The notes under the pieces are model-generated. The model was not told the DNA's origin, ran no database searches, and saw nothing but the letters and a program-made list of their open reading frames with translations. This document shows, piece by piece, positions 58,714 to 64,000 of a stretch of DNA of 64,000 nt (position 1 is its first letter; every line of letters begins with the position of its first letter). Both the position numbers and the translations under genes were made by a program. Location: contig JAHFCF010000010.1 of the NCBI GenBank assembly GCA_023249645.1, positions 37,774-101,773 on the forward strand, in the 5' to 3' direction. This DNA comes from Elusimicrobiota bacterium. Its GTDB lineage: Bacteria; Elusimicrobiota; Elusimicrobia; UBA1565; UBA9628.

Positions 58714-60102
58714 TTAGAACTTGACCGCGACGTTGAGGCTCGCCAAGAACGCCGGGCTGGTGCCCGTGGTGTTCTGATTCTTGACATAGCCGCCGGACTG
58801 GAAGGTGCCGAGAGCGCCGTTGAAGGACACGTTCTCAGAGTGCTTCCACTCGCCGGTCAGATCGATTTCCGATCCGATGTGGCGGTTGCCTTTGGCCGCA
58901 GCTTTGTCAGCCGCGGTGAGCTGGTAGAACCGATAGTCCCAGAAAGCCAGCCCTGCCGTCAGCTTGTTCACGGCTGACGGTGTGACCTTGACGCCGAAGC
59001 CATAGATGACCCGGTTGGTCAAGCCGTTGCTCGCCGTGTTGACATTGACTCCGCTGCCGAGCACGAGGCTGGCATTCGTGTCGAACCGGCCATAGATGGC
59101 GCCGGGGCGATAGTCCGTGGCAATGGACTGGAAGTTAGTGTTCTTGGCAGACCCGTTGTCCGAGCTGCCTCCAGTGCCGATGCCGAGTTCGCCCCAGGGG
59201 TTGAAGGTCCCGATGTTTCCAACATCGGCCTTGTAGCCTACATCCGCGAGGAGCGCCCGGCCCTCATAGTTGGCCGGCTGCGTGAGGGCTGCCGTGCCCG
59301 CGGTGTTGACCCTGTTCGACCCGAAGTTCTGAGCGAGCTCGATAGAGCCATAGGCTCCCATGAGCTTGCCCTTGACCTTGAGGCCGGCGACGTACAGGTT
59401 GTCATTCGGCTGCGGGGCTGCCGCGCCGGTCATGTGGGTCAGCGAGTTGTAGAGGTATACCTTGCCTTCCACATTCTCCATGCCCTTGGTTCCTGCCACC
59501 AAGCCGCGCAGGTCCTTCTGGAATTGAAGGGCCCCGCCGTTGCTGCCAATGGCATTAACAGCGTTGAACTGCTTGCCGACGACGCCCGTGACATAGAACT
59601 TCTCCCCGTTGTAGTCGAACCGGCCGGCGTCGATCGCCGTCACGGTCATGCCGTACTGGTTGTGGCGGGGGCCGTAGTAGATGACCAGGTCGCCTTCATC
59701 GCCGTAGAACATCCGGCCGAAGGACGAGTCGACGTACCCGAACACCTTGTCGATCTTGAAGTACGCCTGCTCCACGGTCACGTTGTTCTGGATTTGAGTC
59801 AGGCTCTGCCCTTTGTTGGCGCCTGCGCCATCCCCGCTTCCGTAGACCCGGTCGTTCTTGTTCAGGGTCACCTTCGCGTGGACGTCATCGAGCAGGTCCC
59901 AGTCCGCGCCCAAGAGGACGCGGGTCTGAGCTGCGCCGATGCGGCTGCCAGCCTGAGTATTCAGGTTGATCACGTTTTGGGCGGATGTCGCATCCATTTC
60001 TACGGAGCCGTTGAACTTAAGGCCCTTCAGTAAGTCGGCTTTAGCCTGGCTGGCAACGAGCAACAGAGCCAGGGCCAAGACCGAACCAAGGAACTTCTTC
60101 AT
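58714..60102 (-). CDS. Porin-like outer-membrane protein
   Basis: I start this at 60102 (MKKFLGSVLALALLLVASQAKA): AAGGAGG lies about seven bases upstream and the residues form a signal peptide; the listed ORF runs into the leader. The 462-residue protein is strand-rich with many Gly/Asn/Ala turns and ends in VAVKF, a beta-barrel terminus. An ADWDLLDDVHAKVTLNKNDRVYG segment and long stretches like FGYVDSSFGRMFYGDEGDLV resemble porins that span the outer membrane. A consensus-like promoter and two tandem leader hairpins suggest strong, stable expression. Confidence 0.8.
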   Translation of the reverse strand: MKKFLGSVLALALLLVASQAKADLLKGLKFNGSVEMDATSAQNVINLNTQAGSRIGAAQTRVLLGADWDLLDDVHAKVTLNKNDRVYGSGDGAGANKGQSLTQIQNNVTVEQAYFKIDKVFGYVDSSFGRMFYGDEGDLVIYYGPRHNQYGMTVTAIDAGRFDYNGEKFYVTGVVGKQFNAVNAIGSNGGALQFQKDLRGLVAGTKGMENVEGKVYLYNSLTHMTGAAAPQPNDNLYVAGLKVKGKLMGAYGSIELAQNFGSNRVNTAGTAALTQPANYEGRALLADVGYKADVGNIGTFNPWGELGIGTGGSSDNGSAKNTNFQSIATDYRPGAIYGRFDTNASLVLGSGVNVNTASNGLTNRVIYGFGVKVTPSAVNKLTAGLAFWDYRFYQLTAADKAAAKGNRHIGSEIDLTGEWKHSENVSFNGALGTFQSGGYVKNQNTTGTSPAFLASLNVAVKF

Positions 60103-60127
60103 TTTTACTACCTCCTTGCTTCGTAAG

Positions 60128-60175
60128 CCCCGCGTAAGGCGGGGATTTGGTCCGTCCACCCCGCTTTCCGCGGGG
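60128..60175 (-). promoter_or_regulatory. Two tandem leader hairpins of the porin gene
   Basis: On the transcribed strand CCCCGC-GGAAA-GCGGGG (60159-60175) and CCCCGC-CTTAC-GCGGGG (60128-60144) give two 6-bp stems of identical sequence with different 5-base loops, centres 31 bp apart. They lie between the promoter and the ribosome-binding site, and could stabilise the mRNA or bind a regulator. Confidence 0.6.
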
Positions 60176-60196
60176 CCTACGTTCAGCATCGAGCCG

Positions 60197-60226
60197 ATTG
60201 TAACAAAGGGGTTTTTTCCATGTCAA
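60197..60226 (-). promoter_or_regulatory. Sigma-70 promoter of the porin gene
   Basis: Minus-strand TTGACA (60221-60226), an 18-bp spacer and TACAAT (60197-60202) give a near-consensus promoter. The predicted start near 60190 leaves an ~88-nt leader with the two hairpins. Confidence 0.7.
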
Positions 60227-60255
60227 TAGCAAAATGTGTTGATAAGTGTTGTTGT

Positions 60256-60924
60256 TTATACCCCCCCTCCCAGGGCTTTTAGGCGCTCCTGGGCCCAGGC
60301 GGCCCAGGCGGTCTCCGGGTATTGGAGGGCTATCTTCTGGAGGGTGGCCTTAGAGGCGTCCACCTGGCCCATGGTCGCCTGGCAGCGGGCCAGCCCGGCA
60401 TGGACTTGGGGCGCCAGGAAGTGGTCGGGATAGGTGGCTAGGAAGCGTTCCACGGTCCGGATGGCCTCTGGGCAGAGGTTTTGCGCCTCTTGGGCCGCTG
60501 TCAGGCCGGCGAGGGCGAAGGGAAGGAGCTTTTCAGGTTGTCCTTTGTCCAGGAGCTGTTCGTAGAATTTGGTGCTCTGAGGGAATTGCCCTTTAGAATA
60601 AAGAAGATCTCCTGCGAAAAGCAGGGCATGGCCAGAGGCTGCGGTGGAGGGATACTGAGTGTTGAGTTCCTCGACCTTTTGAATGGCCATATCCGGCTGG
60701 CCGAGGTAGGCGTAGCCATTGGCCATGGAGTAGGCGTTCCAAGCTGTTGTTTGCTTGATATGGCTGCTATAAAGGAAGAGACTCCCCAAAAGCAGGACCC
60801 CAGCGGTGACTCCAGCGATGATTCCGGCTATCTGGCGGTTTTCAGCGACCCAATGGATCGCGCTGCCCACCGCGGTTTGGACTTCGTCCCTTCTGATCTG
60901 CGCTCTGACCCATTGTTTTCCCAT
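60256..60924 (-). CDS. Membrane-anchored TPR protein, YfgM-like
   Basis: This 222-residue protein has a short cytoplasmic N-terminus, one membrane helix (IAGIIAGVTAGVLLLGSLFLY) and periplasmic TPR-like repeats (AWNAYSMANGYAYLGQPDMAI, HALLFAGDLLYSKGQFPQSTKF, LAPQVHAGLARCQATMGQVD). This is the layout of YfgM and related coordinator proteins that help periplasmic folding at SecYEG, but the same shape occurs in other TPR proteins. It follows tRNA-Arg on the same strand. Confidence 0.72.
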   Translation of the reverse strand: MGKQWVRAQIRRDEVQTAVGSAIHWVAENRQIAGIIAGVTAGVLLLGSLFLYSSHIKQTTAWNAYSMANGYAYLGQPDMAIQKVEELNTQYPSTAASGHALLFAGDLLYSKGQFPQSTKFYEQLLDKGQPEKLLPFALAGLTAAQEAQNLCPEAIRTVERFLATYPDHFLAPQVHAGLARCQATMGQVDASKATLQKIALQYPETAWAAWAQERLKALGGGV

Positions 60925-60948
60925 TTTTTCAATCCTTTTTTATAAAAA

Positions 60949-61020
60949 TGCCCCGAGAGGGAATCGAACCCCCATCCTCTCCTTAGGACGGAGTAGCTCT
61001 ATCCATTGAGCTATCGGGGC
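60949..61020 (-). tRNA. tRNA-Arg(CCU)
   Basis: The reverse strand folds as a 72-nt cloverleaf: acceptor GCCCCGA/TCGGGGC, D-arm GCTC/GAGC, anticodon loop GTCCTAA with anticodon CCT, T-loop TTCGATT. The outermost anticodon-stem pair is an A-A mismatch. CCA is not encoded. It lies 21 bp after apt in the same direction. Confidence 0.92.
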
Positions 61021-61041
61021 TTGAGTGGTGGCCGGCATGAG

Positions 61042-61572
61042 TCAATATTTGATGAGGGCCTTCACAGCCCGGCCTGTCAGCTTGGATCGGCCGTTCAAAA
61101 AGCCCAATTCGATGAGGAACGAGACCCCGGCCACGATGCCGCCGATCTTCTCGATGAGCTCGCAAGCGGCCTGGGCCGTGCCTCCCGTGGCCAGAACGTC
61201 ATCCACTAGGAGGACTCTGGCCCCTGGGGGGAAGGCGTCCTCATGGGCTTCTATGGAGTCCTGGCCGTATTCCAGGTTATAAGTCGCTGATTTGGTTTTT
61301 CGCGGCAACTTCCCCTTCTTGCGGATGGGGACCAGGCCCGCTTTCAAGCGGCAGGCCAGGGGGGCGGCTATCAGAAAGCCCCTGGATTCGATGCCCGCGA
61401 CATACTGGATGCCTGCTTGGAGATAGGGCTCGGCCAGCTGGTCGACCATGTTCTGGAGGGCTCGCGGGTCGGCCAGCAACGGGGTGATGTCCTTGAAGAT
61501 GATCCCCTTTTTAGGGAAATCCGGCACATCCTTGACCAGGGCGGTGAGATCGACGGGTTTTGCCGGCATCAT
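61042..61572 (-). CDS. apt: Adenine phosphoribosyltransferase
   Basis: This 176-residue enzyme salvages adenine to AMP using PRPP. It has FPKKGIIFKDITPLL near residue 17, YVAGIESRGFLIAAPLA, LVPIRKKGKLP and the PRPP-binding RVLLVDDVLATGGTAQAA near residue 120, in usual order and length. The start at 61572 overlaps the sigma-factor stop by ATGA; the longer ORF is an extension. It is followed by tRNA-Arg. Confidence 0.94.
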   Translation of the reverse strand: MMPAKPVDLTALVKDVPDFPKKGIIFKDITPLLADPRALQNMVDQLAEPYLQAGIQYVAGIESRGFLIAAPLACRLKAGLVPIRKKGKLPRKTKSATYNLEYGQDSIEAHEDAFPPGARVLLVDDVLATGGTAQAACELIEKIGGIVAGVSFLIELGFLNGRSKLTGRAVKALIKY

Positions 61573-62555
61573 CGTTTCCCGCGCGCGGGCTTGGCGATCA
61601 GCGCGGTCCGGCGGCCTTTCGGGATGGTCTGGCCCAGGATATCGGTCCGCAGCCTGGGGGCGTCCCATCCGGGCTGGAGGTTGGGCGTGCCCGGGGTCCG
61701 GCTTTCGCCGACCTCGATCAAGCCCATGCGGTTGGCGACTCGGCGCAGGCGCAGAAGCGCTCTCTCCTCGATCTGGCGGATGCGCTCGCGGGAGAGCTTG
61801 AGGCGCTTGCCCACTTCCTCCAGGGTCATGGGGGAGTGGCCGGTCAAGCCGTGGCGGAATTCCACGATCATCCGCTCGCGGTCTCCGATCTCCTTCAAGG
61901 CCAGGTGGAGCTCGTCATGGAGTTTGAGCACTGAGATGAGGTTCTCAGGGGATTCGTGGTCGGACTCCGAGAGCATGTCCTCCATCGTGAGGCTGTCGTC
62001 TTCGGAGTCGACCGGCGCCTCCAAGGAGCCCATGCCGCGCGCGGCTTCCGCGGCATCGAGGACCCCGCGCACCTGACGAGCCGTCCAGTGCATGGTGCGG
62101 GCCATCTCGGCCAAGGACGGGTCGCGGCCGAGCTTCACATGGAGCTTCTCCCACATCTTAAGCCACTTGCGCAGGGCTTCCCAGGCATGGGGAGGGATGC
62201 GGATGGTCTTGGACTGTTCCTCGACCGCGCGGCGGATGGACTGCTCGATCCAGTAGGAGGCGTAGGTGGAGAAGCGGTAGCCTTTGGACGGCTCGAACTT
62301 GTCGATGGAGTGCATGAGACCGAGGTTGCCCTCCTCGATCAAGTCCATGAAGTCGATGCCCTGGCGGTGGTATTTCTTGGCGATGGGCACGACCAGGCGC
62401 AGGTTGCACTCCATGATGCGCTGCTTGGCCTGGCGGTTTCCCCTCTTCGCCTTTTTCCAGAGCTTGTGGACCTCCTCGCGGTCGACCGGGGTCAGGCGCT
62501 GGATGCCCTTGAAGTACTGGCTGGTCGTGTCGGTGGTCGGAGTCTCGTTAGACAT
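61569..62555 (-). CDS. Sigma-70 family sigma factor (RpoD/RpoS-like)
   Basis: This 328-residue protein has region 1.2-like TTSQYFKGIQRLTPVDREEV, region 2 (NLRLVVPIAKKYHRQGIDFMDLIEEGNLGLMHSIDKFEPSKGYRFSTYASYWIEQSIRRA), region 3 and region 4 with EEVGKRLKLSRERIRQIEERALLRLRR. It lacks the long acidic region 1.1 of primary sigma factors, so it is probably a group 2 (RpoS/alternative) sigma, though a short primary factor is possible. A ~55-residue basic C-terminal extension beyond region 4 is unusual. It follows two tRNA-Pro genes and overlaps apt. Confidence 0.9.
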   Translation of the reverse strand: MSNETPTTDTTSQYFKGIQRLTPVDREEVHKLWKKAKRGNRQAKQRIMECNLRLVVPIAKKYHRQGIDFMDLIEEGNLGLMHSIDKFEPSKGYRFSTYASYWIEQSIRRAVEEQSKTIRIPPHAWEALRKWLKMWEKLHVKLGRDPSLAEMARTMHWTARQVRGVLDAAEAARGMGSLEAPVDSEDDSLTMEDMLSESDHESPENLISVLKLHDELHLALKEIGDRERMIVEFRHGLTGHSPMTLEEVGKRLKLSRERIRQIEERALLRLRRVANRMGLIEVGESRTPGTPNLQPGWDAPRLRTDILGQTIPKGRRTALIAKPARGKR

Positions 62556-62578
62556 GGGGGATCCCTATCCGTGAAATA

Positions 62579-62651
62579 TCGGGGTACTCAGGCTTGAACT
62601 GAGAACCTCTTGGTCCCGAACCAAGCGCTCTACCAATTGAGCTATACCCCG
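62579..62651 (-). tRNA. tRNA-Pro(CGG)
   Basis: The reverse strand folds as a 73-nt cloverleaf: acceptor CGGGGTA/TACCCCG, D-arm GCTC/GAGC, anticodon stem CTTGG/CCAAG with loop TTCGGGA (anticodon CGG), T-arm CTCAG/CTGAG. CCA is not encoded. Confidence 0.95.
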
Positions 62652-62692
62652 GCATGGAAATCATATGTTCATCCCGATCCAGGCATTCATGG

Positions 62693-62764
62693 TCGGGGAC
62701 CCGGGAATCGAACCCGGAACCTCTCGCACCCCAAGCGAGCGCTCTACCTTTGAGCCAGTCCCCG
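62693..62764 (-). tRNA. tRNA-Pro(GGG)
   Basis: The reverse strand folds as a 72-nt cloverleaf: acceptor CGGGGAC/GTCCCCG, D-arm GCTC/GAGC, anticodon stem CTCGC/GCGAG with loop TTGGGGT (anticodon GGG), T-arm CCGGG/CCCGG. CCA is not encoded. It follows the MerR gene by 27 bp. Confidence 0.95.
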
Positions 62765-62791
62765 CCCATGAATGTCCAGCCGGCCATCCTA

Positions 62792-63160
62792 TCATTTCGC
62801 CATCTCCGAGGCCAGTTCGCGCAGTTCGGTGCGGACCTCGCGCAACAGCTTGGCCTGCGCCGGAGAAGAGGCGCCGGACTCATCCGATCCGCCGGGCCGG
62901 CGCTTTTCGAGAAGAGCGCGCCGGGCGCCGGCCAGCGTCATGCGCCGGCCCTGCACCAGGCGCTTGATCTCGAAGATGGTCTCCAGGTCTGCGCGGCTGT
63001 AGCGGCGATGTCCGCTGGCGCGCCGCGCGGGCCTGGGGAATCCGAGCTCGAGCTCCCAGTAGCGCAGGGTATGCGCCGGCACCTGGGCGATGCGTCCCGC
63101 CTCGCCCATGGTGAAGGAGGCCTGCTCCGGTATGGGCGGCAAGCCCTGGTTTTCGCTCAC
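62792..63160 (-). CDS. MerR-family transcriptional regulator
   Basis: This 122-residue protein has the MerR winged helix at residues ~16-80 (FTMGEAGRIAQVPAHTLRYWELELGFPRP, GHRRYSRADLETIFEIKRLV) and a short coiled-coil C-terminus without a metal-site Cys pattern. The size and the neighbour order HU/IHF - MerR - tRNA-Pro match a layout common after pheT-ihfA in proteobacteria, where the MerR protein has no well-known target. The start overlaps the HU/IHF gene by ATGA. Confidence 0.9.
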   Translation of the reverse strand: MSENQGLPPIPEQASFTMGEAGRIAQVPAHTLRYWELELGFPRPARRASGHRRYSRADLETIFEIKRLVQGRRMTLAGARRALLEKRRPGGSDESGASSPAQAKLLREVRTELRELASEMAK

Positions 63161-63420
63161 GCGTTGAGCAGGTTCTTCGACGCCTTGAAGCGCACGCCCT
63201 TGCGCGGCGGCACGGTCACGGACTGGCCGGTTTTGGGGTTGCGTCCCTGCCGGCTGGAGCGCTGCTTGACGCGGAAGGTCCCGAAGTTGGAGATGACGAC
63301 CTTCTCGCCGCGGTTCAGGGCCGCACGGATGGAGTCAAAAGCCGTTTCCACGGCTTGGGCGGCTTCTCCTTTGGTGCTGAGCGTCTTGGCGACGGCTTTG
63401 ATGATGTCGAGTCTATTCAT
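63157..63420 (-). CDS. HU/IHF-family DNA-binding protein
   Basis: This 87-residue nucleoid protein has the family core VISNFGTFRVKQRSSRQGRNPKTGQSVTVPPRKGVRFKASKNL, including the DNA-bending arm with the Pro at its tip. The Arg-rich arm and the MerR and tRNA-Pro neighbours favour an IHF-alpha-like member, but HU cannot be excluded. It would bend DNA and organise the nucleoid. The start lies eight bases inside the upstream gene end and the stop overlaps merR. Confidence 0.93.
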   Translation of the reverse strand: MNRLDIIKAVAKTLSTKGEAAQAVETAFDSIRAALNRGEKVVISNFGTFRVKQRSSRQGRNPKTGQSVTVPPRKGVRFKASKNLLNA

Positions 63421-64000
63421 GGGAGTTTTCTGAGTCCGGATCCTCCTTCTTTTTTGGTTTTTCTTCCGGGGGCTTCTTCGTCTTCTGGATGTCCTTGAAG
63501 ATGTCCTCGGGTTTGAGATTCTTGAGGTCGGCCTTGAACTTGGAGACCTCGTCTTCCGTGATGGGCTTGCTCAGGGTCTGGCAGTTGGCGAAGACCTTCT
63601 CCTCGACGAAGATGGGGCAGCCCGCGCGCACGGCGACCGCGATCGCGTCGGAGGGCCGGCTGTCGAGGTCTTGCGTCGCGCCGTCCTTGATCACGCGGAT
63701 GCGGGCGTAGAAGGTGTTGTCCTTGATGTCCGAGACGACCACTTTCTGCACGGACCAGCCCAGGCTCGTGATGGAGCTCAAAAGCAGGTCGTGCGTCAAG
63801 GGCCGCGGCAGGACGATGCCGGAGAAGCGGATCGCGATGGCCTGTCCCTCGGAGATGCCGATCCAGATGGGCAAGAGGCGATTGCCCGTGAGCTCCTCTA
63901 AAAAGAGGATGCACTCCGCGGCCGTGGTGGCCAAAGAATAGATGCGGACTTCCTTTTCGGCCGACCCGCCGGTATTCTTCGGCCGTTCTTTGTCGCTTTT
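63413..64000 (-). CDS. Bifunctional-nuclease (DUF151) family protein, 5' end outside the window
   Basis: The listed ORF starts at a TTG (63934), but the frame stays open to the window edge and upstream codons read EKEVRIYSLATT, which fits the first strand of the DUF151/BFN fold. So the true start lies beyond 64000. The core shows FLEELTGNRLLPIWIGISEGQAIA, RPLTHDLL, YARIRVIKDG and LDSRPSDAIAVAVRAGCPIFV, typical of the family, then a Lys/Pro-rich acidic tail in place of a UVR motif. Members have been reported with nuclease activity; the role here is unknown. Confidence 0.88.
   Translation of the reverse strand, partial: KSDKERPKNTGGSAEKEVRIYSLATTAAECILFLEELTGNRLLPIWIGISEGQAIAIRFSGIVLPRPLTHDLLLSSITSLGWSVQKVVVSDIKDNTFYARIRVIKDGATQDLDSRPSDAIAVAVRAGCPIFVEEKVFANCQTLSKPITEDEVSKFKADLKNLKPEDIFKDIQKTKKPPEEKPKKKEDPDSENSHE

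Overview
The window looks like a chromosomal segment of a GC-rich, Gram-negative bacterium. Two beta-barrel outer-membrane proteins, a TolC/RND/adaptor efflux set and many Sec signal peptides show an outer membrane. FtsQ-FtsA-FtsZ, PilT, Cmk and four-domain ribosomal protein S1 show core chromosomal content. The lineage cannot be fixed from sequence alone; an Elusimicrobiota-like or deltaproteobacterial-like organism would fit. Genes are tightly packed, with many 1-14 bp ATGA/TGATG/TTGA overlaps. No phage, IS element or CRISPR array was seen.

Layout. 0-4.9 kb: a SIS-domain sugar-phosphate enzyme, an exported protein of unknown function, a CheY/CheC-like pair and HemY. 5-10 kb: a translationally coupled cluster of exported M3 peptidase, AhbD-like radical SAM enzyme, HemE and HemH. 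With HemY this makes a heme gene set that mixes two textbook routes. 10-18.7 kb: exported proteins that include three paralogous helical proteins and a ClpB/ClpC-like AAA+ protein carrying a signal peptide; four of them, plus the gene at 1.2-2.5 kb, share one promoter/operator architecture. 18.7-24 kb: a MurU-like nucleotidyltransferase and an AmgK-like kinase fused to a RapZ C-terminal domain, divergent from a response regulator, butyrate kinase and phosphotransbutyrylase. 24-31 kb: HNH protein, a HAMP/PDZ exported-protein operon, a hydrolase and FolK. 31-40.4 kb: a Cus-like copper efflux operon that overlaps into cystathionine beta-synthase and gamma-synthase/lyase. 40.4-46 kb: a methyltransferase, tRNA-Glu and tRNA-Lys, envelope proteins of unknown function. 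46.4-55.6 kb (all plus strand): ftsQ-ftsA-ftsZ-pilT-dNK-cmk-rpsA-TPR-lysA. 55.6-57.3 kb: AT-rich, nearly gene-free, with a dif-like site where plus and minus gene blocks converge. 57-64 kb (all minus strand): two outer-membrane beta-barrels, a YfgM-like protein, tRNA-Arg, apt, a sigma factor, two tRNA-Pro, MerR, HU/IHF and a bifunctional-nuclease family protein cut by the window edge.

Most notable are: (1) an apparently undescribed promoter/operator, TAGGTCC boxes 23 bp apart with the proximal box exactly 23 bp upstream of the -10, in front of five exported-protein genes including the exported Clp-like ATPase; (2) a hybrid heme pathway in which AhbD seems to replace ChdC after CgoX/CpfC; (3) a dispersed ~122-bp repeat with conserved AT-rich arms, terminal inverted repeats and a central palindrome that differs in every copy yet stays perfectly self-complementary; (4) a candidate dif/terminus site. 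All functional statements are inferences from sequence; no database search was run.
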